Source: Ruminococcus sp. (GTDB taxonomy: Bacteria > Bacillota > Clostridia > Oscillospirales > Acutalibacteraceae). Taken from it: a stretch of 64,000 bases of DNA. Within the stretch, counting starts at the first letter, position 1, and each line of letters opens with the position of its first letter. The stretch is taken from positions 1 to 64,000 of the forward strand of contig JAFNSO010000050.1 of assembly GCA_017384945.1 (NCBI GenBank), written 5' to 3'. Made by a program: the position numbers and the translations under genes. Shown piece by piece: positions 27,701 to 34,957 of the stretch. The notes under the pieces are model-generated. The model was not told the DNA's origin. It made no database searches and saw only the letters and a list, made by a program, of their open reading frames with translations.

Positions 27701-30700
27701 CCGACTTTTTCTACGATCCCGATACTCTCACCTACAAGGTCACCGACAGCTACGGAGCCCAAAAGGGAGAGTCGGAGGTCAATTACCCGAGCGACGCCTC
27801 TCACTTCGCCAAAACCGTGATTTTTGACTTTGAAAAGCCTGTCAGACTCACTTCTCGGTGCACCCAGTGGTTCGACAGCGTCGAGAAGGTCATAATACAG
27901 GGCAACGTAAAGGGAATTGACGGCAGCGCGTTCACTTACAACAAAGAAACCTTGAAGGAAGTCTCGATTTCGCCGAACGTCGAGTGGATTTCCGACAGCG
28001 CGTTTATGGACTGCGATCTTCTGACCGAGATCCCGAACGGAGAAGGGCTCAGGCTGATCGGAGATTACGCGTTTGCGGGCTGCTCGGGCTTAAAGGATAT
28101 CCATATCCCCGACACTGTCAAAAGGATTGGACAAAACGCCTTCGGAGTCTGTGATAACCTCGAGAAGGTTCAGATCCCGACCTCCGTCACAAAAATCGAC
28201 AAAGCCGCCTTCTGCGGATGCGAAAATCTCAAGGAGGTTCTGATCCCTCAGACAGCAACTCAAATCGACGATTTTGCCTTTGGCTATCTTTATAATTCAT
28301 ATCAGAAAGAATACTACCCGATCCCCGGGTTTAAAATCAAAGCCGTAAAGGGAAGCGCGGGAGAAAAATACGCAATCGACAACGACTTCGAGGTCGAGTA
28401 CGTCGATGAGCTCCCGACAACCCCCGAGGCTCAGACCGACCCGACAGAGACCGTCACCCAAAGCCCGACAGCTTCAACCGCCGAGCCGACCCAGCCTCAA
28501 ACCGAAACGGAAGAGCGGCTTCCCGAGGGCTTGCAGGTCGAGCTGAAGGACGATAATACCTATAAGGTAACGGGCTACAACGGCAGCGCGACGCAGCTTG
28601 TGATACCTGCGGCATATCAGGGAAAGACGATAAACGAAATCGGCGAAAAAGCCTTTTTGAACAACAGAATTATCAAAAAGGTGTTTATCCCCGACACTGT
28701 CACTGAAATCGGCACAAGAGCGTTCACGAATTGCAAGGAACTCAGAAAGGTCGGGCTGCCCGCAAAGCTTCAAAAAATATCCGTTGATCTTTTCCGTGGC
28801 AGCAAAAAACTCATTGAAGTTACGATTCCCGATAAGGTTACACTCATCGGAGAATATTCCTTTGCCGGGACGGCGATAGAAGAAATCGTGATTCCCGACA
28901 GCGTGACCGAGATCGGCTCACGCGCCTTTGAGGACTGCTGGTACCTCAATTCCATAACAATAGGCGAGGGCTTGAAAAAAATCGGAGAAAACGCTTTTTC
29001 CTCTTATGTCTCGAATGAAAATATCTATATTAAGAATCTTGAGCAGTGGTGCGGTATCGAATTTGAATCTATAGATTCATGTCCGATCCGAAAAACAACA
29101 AGCTTTTATGTGAACGGCGAGCTTCTTACGGATTTGGTGGTTCCCAAGGGATGCCGATATATCGGCAGCTACGCTTTTTGCTGGTACAATAAGCTCAAAA
29201 GCGTCACCGCCGAGAATGTCGAGACGGTCAATATTAATGCGTTCCATTATTGCAAAAATCTCGAAACCGTCTGTTTCAGCAACAAATTACTCGAAATAAA
29301 GGATATGGCGTTCTGGGGATGTAAGAGCCTTCGCTCGCTCAGACTCGGAAACGGCATAAAAACGATCGGGATAAAAGCCTTCTGCGATTGCGACTCTCTG
29401 ACAGCGTTTTTTGTCCCCAAAAGCGTTGAATTCATTGGTTGGCACGCTGTCGGAATGAACGACTCGGAGCATATTATCGATAACTTTGAAATGTACGGCT
29501 TCAAGGGCTCCGTGGCGGAAAATTACGCCGAAACCAAAAATATGAAGTTCTTTGACGTCGAGCGTGTCCCCGTTCCCGAGGGGGCGGTTCCCGTTTCTCC
29601 GTATGACGGGCCCGACCCGACCATCCCCATAGTGACCGAGCCCGAAACAGAACCCTTCACGGGTGAAACAGAGGAAAAAAACGCGCCCGAAAAGGTCTTT
29701 AGCTATTACTTTGACAATAACAACGATTTGATTATCAGAAAATACACGGGCGACGCGAACATAATCAGGATCCCCGATAAAATAAAGGGTATAAGCGTCA
29801 AAAGAATAGACTCCTACGCCTTTAAAAAGCCGTGTATCACCGAGCTTATCTTCCCCGATACCTTCACCAAAATCGGTGATTATGTCGTAATGCAATCTGA
29901 TAATCTAAAGCGGGTCACGATTCCCGACTCCGTAACCGAAATCGGCGAAGGAGCGTTTGAGCACTGCAAAAGCCTCGAAAAAATCAATATCCCCGAAAGC
30001 GTAAAAACAATCGGCGAAAACGCGTTTTTGGGCTGTACGGCATTAAAAGAGATAAACCTCCCCGAGGGGCTGACGACGATCGGACGCGACGCGTTTACGT
30101 CTTGCAAGAGCGTCGAGACAATTAAACTGCCAGCGTCTCTTGAAAGTATCGGCAGCTTTAACTTCATCGGTGACACATCGCTTAAGAGCATTGAGGTAGC
30201 CGAGGGGAACAGCGCTTACTGCGCTGTCGACGGAGTATTGTTCAACAAGGACAAAACAAAGCTTTTGATTTATCCTCCCGCAAAGCAGGATGCGGTCTAC
30301 ACTGTCGCTCAGTCGGTGACCGAGCTTGCGTACGCGGCGTTTGAGGACTGTGATAACCTCGTTGAGCTCAAACTCCCCGAGACAATAACCGAGCTCGGCT
30401 CTATCGGAGCCTGCAAAAACCTCAAAAAGATAAACATACCTCACAATATCACCGCGCTTCCGTCGCGTTTCCTCAGCGGCTGCTCGTCTTTGCAGAGTGT
30501 GGAAATCCCCGACGGCGTTACCGTGATCCCCGCGAGAGCCTTTGAGGGCTGCCGGAAGCTTTTGAAAATAACCCTTCCCGACAGTGTGACCCTGATTGAA
30601 AGATGCGCGTTTAATAACTGTGTATCGCTTTATGAGGTAAACCTCGGCGTCGGACTTAAAACGATTGAAAGCGACGCGTTCCAAAACTGCGCGAGCCTTA

Positions 30701-32835
30701 CTCGTCTTTACGTTCCCGAAAGCGTGGAGAAAATCGGCGACTTCGCGATCGGAACGGTACTTGCGGACGCTTCTCGGAATTACTACACAATCAACCACGA
30801 CTTTACTATCGAGGGCAAGCGCGGTACCGCCGCGGAGAAATACGCGAACTCGTATCACCTGAATTTCTTCGCGGATCTGCCCGAGGATGACTTTGAGTAC
30901 AAGGTTTGCGAGGACGGCACAGCCCGTATCACCGCGTTTACAGGCAAGACAAGCGTCGCTGAGATTCCCGAGTCGATTGACGGACACACAGTCACCTCCG
31001 TCGCTCCTTACGCCCTCAAAAACTCACGTATTACAGAGATAATATTCCCCGCTACAATGACCGTGATCGGCGAGTCGGCAGCGGAGGGCTGCAAAAACCT
31101 CGAAAAAATCACCCTCCCCGAAGGAGTGACCGAAATCGGAAAGAGAGCTTTCGGCTTCTGCGAAAAGCTCAAGGATGTCAAGCTGCCCGACAGCATAAAA
31201 ACAATCGGCGACGAGGCGTTCTTTGAATGCCGCGAGATCAAAGAGATCACCCTTCCCGAAGGCTTGGAGGTAATAGGAAACGCTGCTTTTTCCTTTGGCG
31301 AAAGCATTGACACAATAAGAATCCCCGCCTCCGTTATCAGCCTTGGCAGTAACTTCTGCGGCGGCAAGGCGCTGAAAAGCTACGAGGTTCACCCCGACAA
31401 CAAGTACTACCGCTCCGAGGACGGAGTCCTGTTCAACAAGGATAAGACAGAGCTGATCGACTATCCCTACGCAAAGGAAGGCTCGAGCTACACCGTTCCC
31501 GATACCGTGACCCGTTTTGAGGACGGCGCGTTCTCAAGCGCGAAGCTTGAAGAGCTTTATTTCCCCGACACTATCGAAAGTTTCGGTATGGTAGGAAGCG
31601 CCCATAGCCTTAAAAAGCTCAAGTTCCCTTCGGGCATCACGGAAATCCCGTGGAGTTGTTTCTACGGCTGTTCCTCGCTTGAAAGCGTCGAGATACCGTC
31701 GGGCGTTGAAACAATAGGCTCTATGGCGTTCGGTATGTGCGAATCGCTCAGGAAAATCATTCTGCCCGACAGCGTAAGGGTTATTGAAGACCACGCGTTT
31801 TTAAAATGCACAAAGCTTGATGATGTGAAGCTCGGTTCGGGCTTGCAGACCATAAAAGAGGACGCGTTTGTGAACTGCCTGTCGCTTACCCGCATATATA
31901 TTCCCGAAAGCGTGCAGACAATCGAACCCTTCGCGATAGGTCTGTATCTGAAAGACCCCGAGCAAAATTTCTACACATTGAATCACGACGTTATTATCGA
32001 GGGCAAGCGCGGTACCGCAGCGGAGCAATACGCGAATGCGTATAACCTGAATTTCTTCGCGGATCTGCCCGAGACCGAAGCGCCTACCGCCTCAGAGCCC
32101 GAGTCGACCGTCACTGAGCCGACAACCGCTCCGCCCGTGACCGACCCGACCGAGCCCGCAACGACGGAGCCGACCACCGCGACCGAGCCCGCGACGACGG
32201 AGCCGACCACCGCGACCGAGCCCGCGACGACGGAGCCGACCACCGCGACCGAGCCCGCGACAACGGAGCAGACAACAACGACCGAGCCCGCGACGACGGA
32301 GCCGACAACAACGACCGAGCCCGCAACGACGGAGCCGACCACCGCGACCGAGCCCGCAACGACGGAACCGACCACGGCGACCGAGCCCGCGCCGACGGAG
32401 CCGACCGCCGCGACCGAACCCGCGACGACGGAGCCGACCACCGTGACCGAGCCCGCGACAACGGAACCGACCACTGCGACCGAACCTGTTACAGCCGCGC
32501 CCAAGAAGGCTCAGACCGCGAAAAAGAAAAATCCCGTCAAAATAACGGTAAAGAAAAAGACCGTTTCATCCAAAAAGCTCAGCGCGAAGTCTCTAATGCT
32601 TGCTCCGTTAATAATCACAAACGCCAAGGGAAAACTCAGCTTCGTGCTTATCAAAAACGGCACCTCCAAAAAGCTTTGGAAGCGCCTGAAAATCAACAAA
32701 AACGGCTCCCTTACCCTCAAAAAGGGCGGCTACAAAAGGGCTTCCTACAAGGTGAAGGTAAAAATCACCGCCAAGGGAAACAGCCGCTTCAAAAAGCGTA
32801 CTCTCACAAAGGTCATCAGGCTTAGAATCAAATAA
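24763..32835 (+). CDS. Giant BspA-type LRR surface protein
   Basis: 2690 aa. GGAGG precedes ATG 24763, 13 bp after the anti-sigma gene. The N-terminus has both a lipobox-like VAGC and a possible signal-peptidase I site (AFAAE). About six LRR_5/BspA blocks (~30-515, 615-950, 985-1215, 1255-1610, 1645-2040 and 2045-2435) consist of ~23-residue repeats such as AFSGCSSLRSIDLPARITSM. A Big2-like domain (~535-605) and Thr/Pro linkers separate some blocks. The last two blocks are recent duplicates: each contains YRSEDGVLFNKDKTEL-like and EGKRGTAAEQYAN-like stretches. A TEPATTEPTTA linker (~2440-2580) leads to the basic C-terminal module shared with three other proteins. It is probably the main output of the sigma system; adhesion is plausible but inferred. 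Confidence 0.85.
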   Translation: MKMIRKALAVILACLMVAGCVPVAFAAEKSFDGKFTYSLDGSEITLLKYIGTDTDVVIPSEIDGFPVRRIGEEFMSQNNNVKSVSVPDTVYTIENNAFRECAQIETLTLGKKLKFIGQEAFEKCESLESFTFPDSVEHIGNGVFTSCTSLKNVSFPDGITSIPQNIFHNCTSIDKLDLPETVTQIESGAYFGTSLESVYIPRRITHFGTGVFSECKQLKTVVFDCVADTINTGMFEACSSLESVTLNDDITVIKPEAFSGCSSLRSIDLPARITSMGGGCFEGCSSLTSLKIPGGVTTISSEMLMDCYALESVELPDDVTKIEENAFAGCSSLKDVKLPSKLKNINKKAFLNCSSLESVELPSGVTYVSESLFEGCSSLESAVLPDTLTTVGISAFRGCSSLKSIEIPDTVTVISEKAFSKCSSLKTAAFGKKVLSIGKLAFFGCEALESITLPENVSYIYDYAFLSCPSAKKIIVRNSKAYIQYRAFGYTGEEDGYTKKNENPPAIYGYDDSTAYKYAKDCDFQFVSLNTNPPGVQTVITLDKDTIELEETRAQKIGLTIINPAGTTHYESAEPSIATVNYKGMVRGVSEGETYIVIVNSNATVLQRVVVKHSDIDYTKEQQNSEFRYAFDEDENGGITVRILGYVGDGGKVVIPSKLDGFSVTTVGAKAFENRPEITEIEISEGIETINECAFAGCENLRSIKFPDSLAHYGNELFADDTRVERIEFPSVKRIINLNRYGNYLIPYSHPYRLYINGSEASRLVIPDGTAEIPSKMFANCTSIKSLILPESVDMINYQAFKDCSSLEYVKLPNNNISGISGSSFEGCEKLDKIDFSNYVGYIGPDAFKGTALTEIKLSCKVRLIYRSFSGCPKLKTVSLGIRELSDYHQDMFADSPSLEEIYFDVDAPEVNPNIFDNMTASPVIYGEEYTSLQKAAKAHGLRFVPIESLPTEPSSTAAPTTAEPTEPTEPTLPAIPVYPDFFYDPDTLTYKVTDSYGAQKGESEVNYPSDASHFAKTVIFDFEKPVRLTSRCTQWFDSVEKVIIQGNVKGIDGSAFTYNKETLKEVSISPNVEWISDSAFMDCDLLTEIPNGEGLRLIGDYAFAGCSGLKDIHIPDTVKRIGQNAFGVCDNLEKVQIPTSVTKIDKAAFCGCENLKEVLIPQTATQIDDFAFGYLYNSYQKEYYPIPGFKIKAVKGSAGEKYAIDNDFEVEYVDELPTTPEAQTDPTETVTQSPTASTAEPTQPQTETEERLPEGLQVELKDDNTYKVTGYNGSATQLVIPAAYQGKTINEIGEKAFLNNRIIKKVFIPDTVTEIGTRAFTNCKELRKVGLPAKLQKISVDLFRGSKKLIEVTIPDKVTLIGEYSFAGTAIEEIVIPDSVTEIGSRAFEDCWYLNSITIGEGLKKIGENAFSSYVSNENIYIKNLEQWCGIEFESIDSCPIRKTTSFYVNGELLTDLVVPKGCRYIGSYAFCWYNKLKSVTAENVETVNINAFHYCKNLETVCFSNKLLEIKDMAFWGCKSLRSLRLGNGIKTIGIKAFCDCDSLTAFFVPKSVEFIGWHAVGMNDSEHIIDNFEMYGFKGSVAENYAETKNMKFFDVERVPVPEGAVPVSPYDGPDPTIPIVTEPETEPFTGETEEKNAPEKVFSYYFDNNNDLIIRKYTGDANIIRIPDKIKGISVKRIDSYAFKKPCITELIFPDTFTKIGDYVVMQSDNLKRVTIPDSVTEIGEGAFEHCKSLEKINIPESVKTIGENAFLGCTALKEINLPEGLTTIGRDAFTSCKSVETIKLPASLESIGSFNFIGDTSLKSIEVAEGNSAYCAVDGVLFNKDKTKLLIYPPAKQDAVYTVAQSVTELAYAAFEDCDNLVELKLPETITELGSIGACKNLKKINIPHNITALPSRFLSGCSSLQSVEIPDGVTVIPARAFEGCRKLLKITLPDSVTLIERCAFNNCVSLYEVNLGVGLKTIESDAFQNCASLTRLYVPESVEKIGDFAIGTVLADASRNYYTINHDFTIEGKRGTAAEKYANSYHLNFFADLPEDDFEYKVCEDGTARITAFTGKTSVAEIPESIDGHTVTSVAPYALKNSRITEIIFPATMTVIGESAAEGCKNLEKITLPEGVTEIGKRAFGFCEKLKDVKLPDSIKTIGDEAFFECREIKEITLPEGLEVIGNAAFSFGESIDTIRIPASVISLGSNFCGGKALKSYEVHPDNKYYRSEDGVLFNKDKTELIDYPYAKEGSSYTVPDTVTRFEDGAFSSAKLEELYFPDTIESFGMVGSAHSLKKLKFPSGITEIPWSCFYGCSSLESVEIPSGVETIGSMAFGMCESLRKIILPDSVRVIEDHAFLKCTKLDDVKLGSGLQTIKEDAFVNCLSLTRIYIPESVQTIEPFAIGLYLKDPEQNFYTLNHDVIIEGKRGTAAEQYANAYNLNFFADLPETEAPTASEPESTVTEPTTAPPVTDPTEPATTEPTTATEPATTEPTTATEPATTEPTTATEPATTEQTTTTEPATTEPTTTTEPATTEPTTATEPATTEPTTATEPAPTEPTAATEPATTEPTTVTEPATTEPTTATEPVTAAPKKAQTAKKKNPVKITVKKKTVSSKKLSAKSLMLAPLIITNAKGKLSFVLIKNGTSKKLWKRLKINKNGSLTLKKGGYKRASYKVKVKITAKGNSRFKKRTLTKVIRLRIK
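32140..32500 (+). repeat. 33-bp tandem repeats encoding TEPATTEPTTA
   Basis: About ten imperfect 33-bp units in frame near the 3' end of the giant LRR gene, GC-rich compared with the surroundings. It forms the linker before the basic C-terminal module. Confidence 0.8.
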
Positions 32836-32843
32836 TTATTCTG

Positions 32844-32873
32844 TTGATATTGATGTGAAAAAAGCATTACAAT
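32844..32873 (+). promoter_or_regulatory. Possible promoter of the Fn3 protein gene
   Basis: TTGATA (32844-32849) and TACAAT (32868-32873) with an 18-bp spacer. GTTGATA (32843-32849) and TATCAAC (32874-32880) form a perfect inverted repeat across the promoter, which might be an operator. Confidence 0.4.
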
Positions 32874-32898
32874 TATCAACATCCAAGGAGGTATAGTT

Positions 32899-34359
32899 AT
32901 GAAAAAACTAATTGCGGGTCTTTTGACCGCGCTGATAATCTGCTCCGCGGCTGTGCCCGCGTCCGCGACCGCTCCGCTGATGAATCTCAAGCTTTCAAAC
33001 ACAAAGCAGGGCGTAAAGCTCAGCTGGAGCAAGGTCAAGGGAGCGAAGAAATACACGGTCTACAGATCGTCCTCCGCTTCAAAGAAAACAAAAAAGCTCA
33101 AAATCGTCAAGGGCACATCCTTTACGGACAAAAACGCCAAGTCAGGCAAAAAGTATTGGTATTCCGTCATGTCGGACTCCAAGAACGGCGGACAGTCAAG
33201 CCGTCATTCCATCCTGCGCCTTAAGGCTCCCGCGAATTTTAAGGCGAAGCTCCAAAGCGACGATGATTATTTCGAAACCAAGCTTACGTGGAGCAAGGTC
33301 AAGGGCGCGAAGAGCTACGAGGTTTTCCGTCAGAAGATCTCCGCCAAAAAGACAGGAAAATTCACCAAGATCGACAAGGTCAAAAAGCCGAAATACGAGG
33401 ATTACTATCTCCCCTCGGGCAGCTATTACAGATACAAGGTCAGAGCCGTGAACGGCAAGACAAAGGGAGCGTTCAGCTCAGTCTCCAAAAAGACGGGATA
33501 TATGGAAACGCCCGTTGTCATCGCGACTCACAACGAAAAATTCGACGCGGTGCGTCTGTTCTGGGATTACTGCGAGGGCGCCGAGGGCTACAAAATCTAC
33601 AAGAGCGTTGATAAGGGCAAATCCTACAAGCTTGTCCTCGACTCAAAAAAGCTCAAGAAAAAGGACGGCACCGTAAGCTGGGACGACAGTGATGTAAAGC
33701 TCGACAATGTCTACTACTATTACGTAATTGCGTACAACAAGCTTTTCTCTTCAAAAAAATCCGAGGATATCATCGCCTCCGTAGTATTCAGAGACTACGA
33801 TATCGGCGTTCAGATCGGCGAGGAAAAGACAGAGCCCACGCTCTCTCTGCTCTGTAATCAGCTCGCGCAGCTCGCGTCGCTTGCGGGTTCAAAGCTTGAC
33901 TTTACTCTCAAGTCGGAAGACGAAAGCGTCGCCAAGGTCGAGGTCAGACAGAACGACGACAAATCCTACAGCGTCGTCATCACAGGCGTAAGCGAGGGCT
34001 ACGCGGATGTTAATCTGAATCTGGACTCGCTCGGCTCCGTTTACTCCGCAAAGGACAGCGACAAGCTCAGAATCAAGGTCAGCAAGGACCCGGTTTACGA
34101 TATGAAGCTCAAGGCGGGCGAAACCGAAAAGCTGTACAGCACGGGTTATATGAGTGACAGCCTCATAAGCTCCGAGATGAAAATAAACGTCACCTCGTCC
34201 GACGAAAAAATCGTAAGGGTCAACGACCCGACCTCAGCAAAATTCACCCTCACGGGTGTGTCCGCGGGAGCGGCGACGATCACAGTCACGCTTTCCGCCG
34301 ATTTCGGGATTGTAAAGACCGACTACCGTACTATGGAATACAAAATACTCGTAGAATAA
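32899..34359 (+). CDS. Exported fibronectin type III / Ig-like protein
   Basis: 486 aa. AAGGAGG precedes ATG 32899. The signal peptide ends near ASATA. Three Fn3-like domains (~27-110, 112-200 and 202-300) are marked by VKLSWSKVKGAKKYTVYRSS, TKLTWSKVKGAKSYEVFRQ and VRLFWDYCEGAEGYKIYKS and by Y(W/R/Y)Y.V motifs in the closing strands. The C-terminal ~180 residues contain two Big2-like segments (FTLKSEDESVAKVEV, VTSSDEKIVRVNDPTSAKF). There are no catalytic motifs. It lies after the ECF operon but has its own possible promoter and a strong terminator. It is probably a surface or matrix protein. Confidence 0.8.
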   Translation: MKKLIAGLLTALIICSAAVPASATAPLMNLKLSNTKQGVKLSWSKVKGAKKYTVYRSSSASKKTKKLKIVKGTSFTDKNAKSGKKYWYSVMSDSKNGGQSSRHSILRLKAPANFKAKLQSDDDYFETKLTWSKVKGAKSYEVFRQKISAKKTGKFTKIDKVKKPKYEDYYLPSGSYYRYKVRAVNGKTKGAFSSVSKKTGYMETPVVIATHNEKFDAVRLFWDYCEGAEGYKIYKSVDKGKSYKLVLDSKKLKKKDGTVSWDDSDVKLDNVYYYYVIAYNKLFSSKKSEDIIASVVFRDYDIGVQIGEEKTEPTLSLLCNQLAQLASLAGSKLDFTLKSEDESVAKVEVRQNDDKSYSVVITGVSEGYADVNLNLDSLGSVYSAKDSDKLRIKVSKDPVYDMKLKAGETEKLYSTGYMSDSLISSEMKINVTSSDEKIVRVNDPTSAKFTLTGVSAGAATITVTLSADFGIVKTDYRTMEYKILVE

Positions 34360-34372
34360 CAGCTTGAAATTA

Positions 34373-34412
34373 CGGGGCGGGAACGAAGAAAAATCGTTCC
34401 CGCTCCGCTTTT
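34373..34412 (+). terminator. Rho-independent terminator
   Basis: A 14-bp stem (CGGGGCGGGAACGA / TCGTTCCCGCTCCG) with an A-rich loop and a short CTTTT tail. Confidence 0.85.
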
Positions 34413-34511
34413 GTGTAGTGTGCACAATCGTCAGACTTGGTTTTTAGGCAGTATTTTGACCGCTGTTGTGATATAACTAGTCTGAATAATTATCTCATCG
34501 GAGGGATTAGT

Positions 34512-34889
34512 GTGAAAATACTTAAAAAGTCAGTCAGCGTAGTATTGGCTCTGATGATGCTTTTAAGCCTGTTTTCCGTCTCGCCTTTTACGGCGAGCGC
34601 GTTTGACGGGTGCAAATATCTCAGCAGCGTCATTCTGACCTGTACGCCGGAGAGTATCGGCGAAAACGCGTTCGCGGACTGCGGCTTGCTCAAAGAAATC
34701 GCGATACCGACGAACGTTACGAAAATCGGCAAACACGCTTTCGGTTACAGAAAAATGGACTACTCTTTGTTTGACAACGTTGCGATCAAGGGCGTTGAGG
34801 GCAGCGCCGCGTATGAGTACGCCGAGGAAAACGGTATTGATTTTTTGAACCTTTTACCCGAAATCGGTTGTAAAAAATGTAAAGCTTAA
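34512..34889 (+). CDS. Short exported LRR (BspA-type) protein
   Basis: I chose GTG 34512 because GGAGGG lies 8 bp upstream and the signal peptide starts there (MKILKKSVSVVLALMMLLSL, cleavage near ASA-F). 125 aa. After the signal peptide there are only about two LRR_5 repeats (ESIGENAFADCGLLKEIAIP, TNVTKIGKHAFGYRK) and the capping motif IKGVEGSAAYEYAEENGIDF that ends LRR blocks in the larger proteins. It then ends in CKKCKA. It looks like a miniature or deletion derivative of the larger LRR proteins, but start signals and frame are intact, so it may be functional. Confidence 0.65.
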   Translation: MKILKKSVSVVLALMMLLSLFSVSPFTASAFDGCKYLSSVILTCTPESIGENAFADCGLLKEIAIPTNVTKIGKHAFGYRKMDYSLFDNVAIKGVEGSAAYEYAEENGIDFLNLLPEIGCKKCKA

Positions 34890-34903
34890 TATAAAATAAA
34901 AGC

Positions 34904-34937
34904 GAAGGCGCGTGCCCATTGAGGGCTGCGCGCCTTC
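34904..34937 (-). terminator. Terminator of the amt gene (possibly bidirectional)
   Basis: GAAGGCGCG / CGCGCCTTC outer stem and a GCCC/GGGC inner stem. On the minus strand it is followed by a T-rich run (CGCTTTTATTTTAT), 20 bp past the amt stop. Confidence 0.8.
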
Positions 34938-34957
34938 TGTAAAGAATGGATGGAAAG

